Assembly (NCBI GenBank): GCA_937132145.1
Contig: CAKZNY010000094.1
Location: forward strand, 1-7,605
Reading direction: 5' to 3'
Source of the DNA: an uncultured Paracoccaceae bacterium
Lineage (GTDB): Bacteria > Pseudomonadota > Alphaproteobacteria > Rhodobacterales > Rhodobacteraceae
Length of the DNA: 7,605 bases
Positions 1 to 5,912 of the stretch are shown piece by piece. Made by a program: the position numbers and the translations under genes. The notes beneath the pieces are model-generated. The model saw only the letters and a list, made by a program, of their open reading frames with translations, was not told the origin of the DNA and ran no database searches. Positions within the stretch are counted from its first letter, which is position 1. Every line of letters starts with the position of its first letter.

Positions 1-383
1 CGCAAGTGTGGAACCCGATGGATTACACCTCCGGTATGGCTACGTTAGTTGGGCGCGGTGTGATCATCTTTGGAATCATCATGTTAGGCGTAAGTATAAG
101 GATGTTCAGGCGGCATAAAACATCTGTGGTTCCGAAGCGTACACCAGACAATATTATCACCTCTGGCCCGTATAAATACTCGCGCAATCCGATTTATGTC
201 GCTGATGCGATTGTGCTGCTCGGGTATATTTTGACTATCGGGTCTGTCATATCCCTCGTCCTGATCCCCGCATTTGGCTGGGTGATCCGCAAACGGTTTA
301 TAGACGGCGAGGAGGCCGGCCTTCGCACCGAATTCGGGCAAGAGTACGAAGACTACTGCCAACAAACCCGACGCTGGCTTTAG
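1..383 (+). CDS. Isoprenylcysteine carboxylmethyltransferase-like integral membrane protein (5' end missing)
   Basis: The frame is open to the left edge. A GTG at 6-8 could serve as a start, but the frame continues upstream of it and family members are usually longer, so I treat the gene as truncated at its 5' end. Counting from the GTG, 125 residues are visible. There is a hydrophobic segment at about 14-32, the signature GPYKYSRNP at 54-62, a second hydrophobic hairpin at about 63-92, the acidic pair E102-E103, and a C-terminal EFGQEYEDYCQQTRRWL. This is the ICMT/PEMT-like layout (GPY.Y.R.P followed by an E..Y..Y...RRW tail), a family of membrane SAM-dependent methyltransferases. The substrate in bacteria is generally unknown. 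Such genes are often found near metal-resistance genes, and here it converges on a copper-regulator operon with only 3 bp between the stop codons. The family call is good; a specific function cannot be given. Confidence 0.85.
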   Translation, partial: QVWNPMDYTSGMATLVGRGVIIFGIIMLGVSIRMFRRHKTSVVPKRTPDNIITSGPYKYSRNPIYVADAIVLLGYILTIGSVISLVLIPAFGWVIRKRFIDGEEAGLRTEFGQEYEDYCQQTRRWL

Positions 384-401
384 GGGTTAATACCCGTTGG
401 C
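358..401. terminator. Compound inverted repeat spanning two convergent stop codons; possible bidirectional terminator
   Basis: GCCAAC at 358-363 pairs with GTTGGC at 396-401. Inside it, AACCC at 365-369 pairs with GGGTT at 384-388. An alternative small hairpin, GGGT-TAAT-ACCC, lies at 384-395. The structure covers the stop of the methyltransferase-like gene (381-383) and the stop of the cytochrome gene (387-389, minus strand). No T-run follows on either strand, so a classical intrinsic terminator is not shown. It may only protect or end the two converging transcripts. Confidence 0.3.
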
Positions 402-788
402 GACTTGTAGTTCACGTACATATTTAATGATCAAGAGTAACTCGTCGTCGGTCACACCTTCGACCGGCGGCATATTGCCAAACCGCCAGTGGTGCGCGCG
501 CACACCGTTTTTGGCCGCGTTCACAAACGCACTGTCGCCGTGGTGTCCGGCCTTGTAAAAGGCGTGCAGGAATGTCGGGCCGTTTTCAGTACCCGCGGCA
601 TTAATACCGTGACAGGCCGCGCAGCTTTCTTCGAATGCAATCTGGCCAGTTTGAGCGGCTTGCGAGAACTCCGGTATGATGATTGACGTGGCATCTTCAC
701 CGGCCTTGCTTGGTCCGATGAACAGAGTCCATGCAGCGTAAGATACACTGAGTATAAGCGCCAATGCGGCTAACATTTTGATGTTCAT
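387..788 (-). CDS. Exported class I cytochrome c, co-transcribed with a CueR-type regulator
   Basis: The protein has 133 residues. The ATG at 786-788 was chosen over the longer open frame because AGAGG lies six bases upstream and the protein then starts with a signal: Lys4, a hydrophobic core at about 5-24, and a possible cleavage after Ala29 (GPSKA). If it is not cleaved it would be a membrane anchor. One haem site, CAACH, is at 56-60, and Met106 in GNMPP is the likely distal axial ligand, so this is a mono-haem periplasmic electron carrier. Two histidine pairs stand out: H82-H83 (KAGHHGD) and H99-H100 (RAHHWRFGNMPP). The start lies 2 bp after the stop of the MerR gene, and its ribosome site overlaps that stop, which implies one operon. 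The link to copper is inferred from the regulator. Its redox partner is unknown. Confidence 0.88.
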   Translation of the reverse strand: MNIKMLAALALILSVSYAAWTLFIGPSKAGEDATSIIIPEFSQAAQTGQIAFEESCAACHGINAAGTENGPTFLHAFYKAGHHGDSAFVNAAKNGVRAHHWRFGNMPPVEGVTDDELLLIIKYVRELQVANGY

Positions 789-790
789 AA

Positions 791-1192
791 TTACCTCTTT
801 CCAGCCTTTTCGCCAGCCAATCCCTGAAGGATCGGGCAGTCTGGTCGCTCGTCGCCATGACATTTATCAACCAATTCTGACAAGGTCGCCTGCATGGCTT
901 CAAGTTCCTTAATTTTATGCGCCATCTTGTCGAGATGCTCGCGTGCCATGACTTTAACGTCGGCGCTGGCGCGGTCCGTATCCTCGTAAAGGGATAGCAG
1001 GGTGCGGCAATCCTCGATGGTAAACCCGAGGCTCCTCGCCCGACTTAGGAACGCCAGTTTGTGCATGTGCGTTTCACTGAAATCGCGATAGCCGTTTTCC
1101 GCGCGATCAGGGGAAATCAGGCCGATGTCCTCGTAATAGCGGATCGTTTTTGCGGGCAGGCCGCTGTTGGTTGATGCTTCGCCAATGTTCAT
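791..1192 (-). CDS. cueR: Copper(I)-responsive MerR-family regulator (CueR/HmrR type)
   Basis: The protein has 133 residues. The start is the ATG at 1190-1192, which has GGAGGG four bases upstream; the longer frame opening at 1219 uses TTG and adds nine residues unlike the family. The N-terminal winged helix reads MNIGEAS...LPAKTIRYYEDIGLI, followed by ENGYRDF and the dimerisation helix at about 79-110. The metal-binding loop has Cys111 and Cys119 separated by seven residues (KCHGDERPDCP), the spacing of CueR Cys112/Cys120. The residue before ADVK is Ser76, matching the serine of sensors for monovalent ions (Cu+, Ag+) rather than the cysteine of divalent-ion sensors. Known family members bend a promoter with an overlong spacer to activate copper-efflux genes. 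Here the downstream partner is the cytochrome c gene, and no copper ATPase is in the window. HmrR is an equally good name. Confidence 0.92.
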   Translation of the reverse strand: MNIGEASTNSGLPAKTIRYYEDIGLISPDRAENGYRDFSETHMHKLAFLSRARSLGFTIEDCRTLLSLYEDTDRASADVKVMAREHLDKMAHKIKELEAMQATLSELVDKCHGDERPDCPILQGLAGEKAGKR

Positions 1193-1215
1193 TTTGCCCT
1201 CCGGTTTCCAATGTT

Positions 1216-1245
1216 TCAACAGTAGAGAGCGGCCATATCTTCCAT
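1216..1245 (-). CDS. Possible nine-residue leader peptide (MEDMAALYC) upstream of cueR
   Basis: Between the CueR-type promoter and the cueR start, the minus strand carries an ATG (1243-1245), nine codons reading MEDMAALYC, and TGA (1216-1218). AAGGGAAG lies just upstream at about 1253-1260 as a possible ribosome site. The ATG falls at the edge of a hairpin formed by GCGGC (1250 to 1246) and GCCGC (1233 to 1229), with the flanking AU/AU able to extend the stem around a bulged G. Such a short frame can arise by chance, so this rests on position, ribosome site and hairpin together. Confidence 0.3.
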   Translation of the reverse strand: MEDMAALYC

Positions 1246-1269
1246 GCCGCGCTTCCCTTACGTTTGGGT

Positions 1270-1300
1270 CAATGTAGGCCTCCAGTCACTGTAAGGTCAA
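1270..1300 (-). promoter_or_regulatory. CueR-type promoter/operator for the cueR-cytochrome c operon
   Basis: Read on the minus strand there is a -35 box TTGACC (1300 to 1295) and a -10 region ACATTG (1275 to 1270) separated by 19 bp; shifted by one base, the -10 is TACATT with 18 bp. The spacer contains a dyad, CTTACAGT-G-ACTGGAGG (1295 to 1279), with a perfect CAGT/ACTG core centred on 1287. The -35 box, the overlong spacer and the ACTGGA half-site match the layout known for CueR/HmrR promoters such as copA of E. coli. The downstream gene is cueR itself, so autoregulation is the simplest reading. Expected transcript start is near 1264, giving a leader of about 70 bases. Confidence 0.65.
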
Positions 1301-1353
1301 GGCGTAAATGCAGCTTTTTGAAAATCGTTATGGAATCGAGGGCTTGCCCACCG

Positions 1354-1380
1354 TATAAGGCCTTGAAACCAAAGCGGAGG
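1354..1380 (+). promoter_or_regulatory. Candidate -10 element and ribosome site for hisB
   Basis: TATAAG at 1354-1359 resembles a -10 box, but no convincing -35 lies 16-18 bp upstream. GGAGG at 1376-1380, eight bases before the hisB ATG at 1389, is a strong ribosome site and fixes that start. An ATG at 1384 is out of frame. The promoter part is weak; the ribosome site is clear. Confidence 0.35.
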
Positions 1381-1388
1381 CTGATGCC

Positions 1389-1982
1389 ATGCGGACTGCG
1401 AAAATTGAACGTAAAACTGCCGAGACCGATATTTCTGTCGAGATTAATCTTGATGGAACGGGGATCTATGACAACCAGACGGGCGTCGGGTTTTTCGATC
1501 ATATGCTGGACCAGCTTTCGCGCCACGCGCTGATTGATATGACCGTTCGCGCCAAGGGTGATTTGCACATTGACGACCACCACACGGTTGAGGATGTGGG
1601 TATTGCGCTTGGCAAGGCTGTCGCGCAAGCTATTGGAGATAAACGCGGAATCGTTCGCTACGGGTCTTGTATGCTGGTCATGGACGACACGTTGGTTCGG
1701 GCGGCGCTGGATATGTCCGGTCGGGCGTATCTGATCTGGAAGGTTGACTTCACGGCCTCGAAAATCGGTACTTTTGACACGGAACTGGTGCGCGAATTCT
1801 TTACGGCATTTGTGATGAATGCGGGGATGAACCTGCATATTGAACGGCTCGACGGGCTGAACAGCCACCACATTGCCGAGGCTACTTTCAAGGCGGTCGC
1901 GCGCGCCCTGCGTGATGCACTGGAAACGGACCCGCGCAAGGCGGATGCGATCCCCTCGACCAAGGGTACGCTTAGCGAATGA
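1389..1982 (+). CDS. hisB: Imidazoleglycerol-phosphate dehydratase (HisB), monofunctional
   Basis: HisB removes water from imidazole glycerol phosphate to give imidazole acetol phosphate, the sixth step of histidine synthesis, in the cytoplasm. The 197-residue length fits the single-domain enzyme; the N-terminal histidinol phosphatase of the enterobacterial fusion is absent. Landmarks of the metal-binding fold are visible in both halves: FFDHML at 35-40, His46, DDHHTVED at 62-69, [12 protein letters not shown] at 158-169, and the C-terminal STKG at 190-193. The paired HH..E motifs are the known manganese ligands. The start is the ATG with GGAGG eight bases upstream. Its TGA overlaps the hisH ATG, indicating translational coupling. 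Confidence 0.97.
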   Translation: MRTAKIERKTAETDISVEINLDGTGIYDNQTGVGFFDHMLDQLSRHALIDMTVRAKGDLHIDDHHTVEDVGIALGKAVAQAIGDKRGIVRYGSCMLVMDDTLVRAALDMSGRAYLIWKVDFTASKIGTFDTELVREFFTAFVMNAGMNLHIERLDGLNSHHIAEATFKAVARALRDALETDPRKADAIPSTKGTLSE

Positions 1983-2620
1983 CCACCGTTATTGTCGACT
2001 ATAATTCAGGCAACATCCATTCGGCTGAAAAGAGTTTTCAGCGGATGGCGGGCGAGGTTGACGGCGGCCCTGTGGTCGTGTCATCCGACCCCGAAATCAT
2101 ACGCAAGGCAGACCGGATAGTCCTGCCGGGCGTTGGTGCTTTTGCTGATTGTCGTCAAGGGCTTGCGAGTTATGACGGGCTGTTTGAAGCCCTTGAGGAA
2201 CGGGTGCTGCAAGGCGGTGTGCCGTTCCTCGGAATTTGCGTTGGAATGCAACTTATGGCGACCGTTGGGCGCGAGCATGGGCTTGACACAAAGGGCTTTG
2301 ACTGGATCAGTGGCGAGGTTGTCGAGATGCACCCGAGCGAGCCGGATTTGAAGGTTCCGCACATGGGTTGGAACGAGTTGGAAATCCTTGTTGAACACCC
2401 GTTATTTGACGGAATTTCAACGGGGGATCATGCGTATTTCGTGCACTCCTACCACCTTGATCCGACCGATCCGTCGCATCTTATGGCCACTGTCGATTAC
2501 GGTGGTCCGGTGACGGCGATGGTGGCGCGGGACAATATGGTTGGCACGCAGTTTCACCCCGAGAAAAGCCAGAAAACCGGCTTGCGGCTGATTGCGAATT
2601 TCCTGCATTGGAAGCCGTAG
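1979..2620 (+). CDS. hisH: Imidazole glycerol phosphate synthase, glutamine amidotransferase subunit (HisH)
   Basis: HisH hydrolyses glutamine and channels ammonia to HisF, which makes imidazole glycerol phosphate and AICAR. The 213-residue class I amidotransferase shows DYNSGNIHS at 7-15, the oxyanion-strand motif PGVGAF at 50-55, the nucleophile Cys87 in GICVGMQ, and the catalytic His193 and Glu195 in FHPEKS. HMGWN at 128-132 and YFVHSYH at 153-159 are also typical. It begins inside the hisB stop (ATGA) with no strong ribosome site of its own, so its translation probably depends on hisB. Its partner hisF, and hisA, do not follow in this window: the next gene lies on the other strand. Confidence 0.97.
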   Translation: MTTVIVDYNSGNIHSAEKSFQRMAGEVDGGPVVVSSDPEIIRKADRIVLPGVGAFADCRQGLASYDGLFEALEERVLQGGVPFLGICVGMQLMATVGREHGLDTKGFDWISGEVVEMHPSEPDLKVPHMGWNELEILVEHPLFDGISTGDHAYFVHSYHLDPTDPSHLMATVDYGGPVTAMVARDNMVGTQFHPEKSQKTGLRLIANFLHWKP

Positions 2621-2626
2621 AACGGC

Positions 2627-2715
2627 GTTAACCTTTGCGCCAAATTGCGGGTTTTTCGTGTGCACAACCGGTACACAATGCGTGCACAACCCGTATGCAC
2701 GATTTGTGTTAACCT
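2627..2715. repeat. 11-bp-phased GTRCACAA repeat block bracketed by GTTAACCT
   Basis: Successive 11-base units start at 2660 (GTGCACAACCG), 2671 (GTACACAATGC), 2682 (GTGCACAACCC) and, more degenerate, 2693 (GTATGCACGAT). The first and third agree over 12 of 13 bases when compared from 2660 and 2682. TGTGCACA at 2659-2666 is a palindrome. The octamer GTTAACCT stands on both sides, at 2627-2634 and 2708-2715. The period is close to one helical turn, so all units face the same side of the DNA. It lies between the hisH stop and the 3' end of the minus-strand GlcG-like gene, so it is not an obvious promoter operator. Function unknown. Confidence 0.6.
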
Positions 2716-2723
2716 GTTTTAGG

Positions 2724-2743
2724 GAGGGGTGAAGTCACCCCTC
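2724..2743. terminator. Nine-bp perfect inverted repeat at the end of the GlcG-like gene; possible terminator without T-tract
   Basis: GAGGGGTGA (2724-2732) and TCACCCCTC (2735-2743) are exact reverse complements separated by two bases. The minus-strand stop codon at 2735-2737 lies within the second arm. Its position between the converging hisH and GlcG-like genes suits a transcript end for either strand, but neither side continues into a T-run, so Rho-independent termination is not proven. Confidence 0.4.
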
Positions 2744-3163
2744 GCCAACCAGATTTACGGCTTCGATACCGGCCATGGCTGCGATCAGATCGTTTTCGGA
2801 ACTATCACCCGTGACCCCTATTGCACCCAGAACTTCGCCCTTGTCATTCTTCAGCAATACGCCGCCCGGAACAGGGATGACCTTACCGCCGAATGCGCCG
2901 TTAACGGCCGCGAGAAAATAGGCTTGCGACTCGGCGCGAGCCATTTGCGCGGTGCCGCCTATGCCTAACATTACCGAGCCGTAGGCTTTGCCCTCAGCGA
3001 TCTGGAATCGACCGGGGGAGGCACCATCCTGACGCTCGAACGCTTTGACGTTCCCGCCAGCGTCCAGAACAATAACGGATAGCGGTTTTAGTTCCATCTC
3101 GGCGCCTGTGCGGAAAATCGTTGCGATCATTTTGCGGGCTTTGGATAGGGAAATGGCGGCCAT
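2735..3163 (-). CDS. GlcG/HbpS-like (DUF336 family) protein
   Basis: The protein has 142 residues and no signal peptide. AGGAG six bases before the ATG at 3161-3163 supports the start. Family hallmarks are SVIVLDAGGNVKAFERQDGA at about 29-48, the helix following GRFQIAEGKAYGSV, the GG(K)VIPVPGGVLL strand, and a C-terminal GAIGVTGDSSENDLIAAMAGI. This matches the small alpha/beta fold of GlcG and HbpS. HbpS binds haem in Streptomyces, while GlcG sits in glycolate-utilisation operons with unclear function. No glycolate oxidase genes are seen here, so the name glcG would overstate what is known. It stands alone, divergent from pepN and convergent with hisH. Confidence 0.88.
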   Translation of the reverse strand: MAAISLSKARKMIATIFRTGAEMELKPLSVIVLDAGGNVKAFERQDGASPGRFQIAEGKAYGSVMLGIGGTAQMARAESQAYFLAAVNGAFGGKVIPVPGGVLLKNDKGEVLGAIGVTGDSSENDLIAAMAGIEAVNLVGEG

Positions 3164-3230
3164 GGTGCGCTCCTGCGTTTGGGTTTACGTGGGGTTTTGT
3201 AGCAGTGCTGGTTAGGAACCGGAAGGGATA

Positions 3231-3259
3231 TATAACTTGCACTTGCAGACGCCGCTCAA
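3231..3259 (-). promoter_or_regulatory. Candidate promoter for the GlcG-like gene
   Basis: On the minus strand TTGAGC (3259 to 3254) is followed after 17 bp by GTTATA (3236 to 3231); shifted one base, TTATAT follows after 18 bp. Transcription would start near 3223, about 60 bases before the ATG. The 132-bp gap to pepN must also hold the pepN promoter on the other strand, where I see only a weak TTGCAC (3237) and CATAAG (3263) with a poor 20-bp spacing. Confidence 0.35.
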
Positions 3260-3295
3260 CAGCATAAGTTGTGGCGAACCTATTGGAGAATTTTC

Positions 3296-5848
3296 ATGCA
3301 AGTCCAGACGATCCGCCTTTCTGATTATAAACCCCTGCCCTATTTGATCGAGGATGTGCACCTAACGTTTAGTTTGCATGCGTCGAAAACGCGGGTTAAG
3401 GCGCGGATCACGTTTGTTGTTAATCCGGCGGGTGCAGGCGGGGATTTGCGGCTTGATGGGCAGGAGCTAGAGCTGATCTCGGCCAAGATCGACGGGGTTG
3501 ATGTGGCGGTTACACCGGATAGCGAGGGGCTGACGCTGCCGTCCTCGATGCTGTCAGACAGGTTCGTTTGGGAATGCGAGACGGTGATTAACCCCGAGGG
3601 GAACTCGTCTTTGAATGGGCTGTATATGTCCGGCGGCATGTACTGCACGCAGTGCGAGGCCGAGGGGTTTCGCAAGATTACGTTCTACCCCGACCGCCCT
3701 GATGTAATGACGATTTTCACCGTGCGGATTGAAAGTGATATGCCGGTTTTGCTGTCAAACGGCAACCCCGTAAGCCGCGGCGAGGGTTGGGTTGAATGGC
3801 ATGATCCGTGGCCAAAACCGGCGTATTTGTTTGCGTTGGTGGCCGGGGATCTGGTTTCATATGACGACACATTCACCACCGTTTCGGGCCGCGAAGTTGC
3901 GTTGAAGATTTATGTTCGCGACGGGGATCAGGACAAGTGTGCCTATGCGATGGATTCCCTTATCCGGTCGATGAAATGGGACGAGGATAAATATGGGCGG
4001 GAGTATGATCTCGACATATTCAACATCGTTGCGGTGGATGATTTCAACATGGGGGCGATGGAAAACAAGGGGCTGAATATCTTCAATTCGGTGCTGGTTC
4101 TGGCTAGCCCCGAAACGGCGACGGATGCGGATTATGAACGCATCGAAAGCGTGATCGCGCATGAGTATTTCCACAACTGGACCGGCAACCGAATTACATG
4201 TCGTGACTGGTTCCAGCTGTGTCTGAAGGAAGGCTTGACGGTGTATCGAGATCAGCAATTTACCAGTGATATGCGGGATGCTGGCGTAAAACGGATTGAC
4301 GATGTGCAGGCGCTGCGAGCACGGCAATTCCGCGAGGATGCAGGGCCATTGGCGCACCCTCCTCGTCCTGAAGAGTATATTGAGATCAATAACTTCTATA
4401 CGGCTACGGTTTATAACAAGGGCGCCGAGGTAGTCGGAATGCTGCCGCGTTTGGTGGGGGCTGAGGGATACCGCAAGGCGCTCGATTTGTACTTCGCGCG
4501 GCATGACGGACAGGCCTGCACGATCGAGGATTGGTTGACGGTTTTCGAGGATGCAACCGGGCGGGATTTGACCCAGTTCAAGCTGTGGTATTCGAGTGCG
4601 GGAACGCCGAAAGTTTCCGTGACGGATGGTTGGGCGGATGGGGTTTATTCACTGACTTTGACGCAGGCGACTGCGCCGACACCGGGACAAGATGAAAAGC
4701 TGCCACGGTTGATTCCGGTTGCTGTCGGGCTGCTTTATCCCGACGGGTCCGAGGCGATGGCGACCAAAATTCTGGAGCTTGATAAGGAATCCGTAACCTT
4801 TACGTTTGATGATCTGCGGGAACGACCCATCCCGTCGATTCTGCGGGATTTTTCAGCCCCTGTGATTGTGGAGCGGGACGTATCAAATGAGGAAAACGCG
4901 TTTTTGCTGGCCAATGACACAGACCAGTTCAACAAATGGGAGGCCGGTCGGAATTATGCGCTAAATATCCTCAGACGTCTGACGGACGGGGCAAATGACC
5001 CTGATGCGGCGTTCCTTGGGGCCATGAAAACGGTGGCGACGGACGCGAGACTGGACCCTGCCTTCCGTGCGCTGGCGGTTTCACTGCCGGATGAAAGCGT
5101 GATTGCCGGAGATATTGTTGCCAAGGGCGGTGTTCCTGACCCGTTGGCGATTCACAAGGCGCGGCGTGTGCTGAACACGGCTTTGGCTGGCGAAATGGCC
5201 GCCGATTTGCCAGCGTTATATGCTGGGATGAACGTTGAGGGGGCTTATACGCCTGACGCCAAGGCGGCTGGCAAACGGGCGTTGCGTTCAAGGGCGTTGA
5301 CCTTGATGACGTTGCTGGATTCGGACGCGAAACTGGCAAAACAGCAGTTTGCGGATGCGGACAACATGACAGAACAAATGTCTGCGCTGGCTGTGCTGGT
5401 CGCGGTCGGGCAAGCGGATGCGGCTTTGGCGGCGTTTTACGACCAGTGGAAGCACGAGAAACTGGTGATTGACAAGTGGTTCGCGGTGCAGGCCGTGGCG
5501 ACTCCGCCTGCGCGAGCCGTTGAAGTTGTGCAAAACTTGTCGAGGCATGCCGATTTTGAATGGAAAAACCCCAACCGTTTCCGGTCCTTAATCGGGGCGT
5601 TTGCGGGTGGAAATCCGGCGGGGTTCCATGATGAAAGCGGCGCTGGTTACGAATTTGTGGCCGACTGGATTATCAAGCTCGACCCGCATAACCCGCAAAC
5701 CACCGCTGCAATGTGCACGGTGTTTTCGTCATTGGGGCAATACGATCCGGCACGCCAAGCCAAGATGAAGGCCGCGTTGCAGCGGGTTCAGGACACCGAA
5801 GGCCTGTCGAAAAACGCCTCGGAAATCGTTGGGCGGATATTATCGTAG
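3296..5848 (+). CDS. pepN: Aminopeptidase N (M1 family zinc metallopeptidase)
   Basis: PepN removes N-terminal residues from peptides in the cytoplasm during protein turnover. The start is the ATG at 3296 with GGAG seven bases upstream; an earlier TTG at 3269 would add nine residues and lacks a ribosome site. The protein has 850 residues, close to the roughly 870 of E. coli PepN. The zinc ligands are His289 and His293 (HEYFH) and Glu312, with Glu290 as catalytic base. The exopeptidase motif GAMEN is at 253-257 and the transition-state tyrosine is Tyr373 (TATVYNKG). Gln119 and Glu121 in TQCEAEGF form the amine-binding site known in this family. From GAMEN to the tyrosine, each site is eight residues earlier than in E. 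coli, so the core is collinear. The C-terminal half is the helical superhelix of PepN. No frameshift or missing catalytic residue is seen. Confidence 0.97.
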   Translation: MQVQTIRLSDYKPLPYLIEDVHLTFSLHASKTRVKARITFVVNPAGAGGDLRLDGQELELISAKIDGVDVAVTPDSEGLTLPSSMLSDRFVWECETVINPEGNSSLNGLYMSGGMYCTQCEAEGFRKITFYPDRPDVMTIFTVRIESDMPVLLSNGNPVSRGEGWVEWHDPWPKPAYLFALVAGDLVSYDDTFTTVSGREVALKIYVRDGDQDKCAYAMDSLIRSMKWDEDKYGREYDLDIFNIVAVDDFNMGAMENKGLNIFNSVLVLASPETATDADYERIESVIAHEYFHNWTGNRITCRDWFQLCLKEGLTVYRDQQFTSDMRDAGVKRIDDVQALRARQFREDAGPLAHPPRPEEYIEINNFYTATVYNKGAEVVGMLPRLVGAEGYRKALDLYFARHDGQACTIEDWLTVFEDATGRDLTQFKLWYSSAGTPKVSVTDGWADGVYSLTLTQATAPTPGQDEKLPRLIPVAVGLLYPDGSEAMATKILELDKESVTFTFDDLRERPIPSILRDFSAPVIVERDVSNEENAFLLANDTDQFNKWEAGRNYALNILRRLTDGANDPDAAFLGAMKTVATDARLDPAFRALAVSLPDESVIAGDIVAKGGVPDPLAIHKARRVLNTALAGEMAADLPALYAGMNVEGAYTPDAKAAGKRALRSRALTLMTLLDSDAKLAKQQFADADNMTEQMSALAVLVAVGQADAALAAFYDQWKHEKLVIDKWFAVQAVATPPARAVEVVQNLSRHADFEWKNPNRFRSLIGAFAGGNPAGFHDESGAGYEFVADWIIKLDPHNPQTTAAMCTVFSSLGQYDPARQAKMKAALQRVQDTEGLSKNASEIVGRILS

Positions 5849-5912
5849 GCCTTGCCCCTTTGAGCGTGGTTGCGTAGAAGACCATGACCCTATTTTTAGC
5901 GGATGAAACGCA

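Noticed and set aside
791..1219. Longer cueR start at 1219 (adds nine residues, MKHWKPEGK)
   Set aside because: It uses a TTG without a ribosome site, while the internal ATG at 1192 has GGAGGG just upstream and begins exactly like the family.
1269..1871. Long minus-strand open frame of 200 codons opposite hisB
   Set aside because: It is the shadow of a clearly real hisB on the plus strand, has no family-like motif, and arises from the codon bias of the sense gene.
2637..2656. CGC/GCG mini-hairpin followed by GGTTTTT as a hisH terminator
   Set aside because: The stem is only three base pairs, too weak to call an intrinsic terminator despite the T-run.
3857..4504. Long minus-strand open frame of 215 codons opposite pepN
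   Set aside because: It lies entirely inside the conserved catalytic region of pepN and shows no recognisable domain or ribosome site.
5849..5912. Promoter for gatB (TTGCGT at 5870 with TATTTT at 5891)
   Set aside because: The spacing is only 15 bp and both boxes are poor; gatB could equally be read from pepN.
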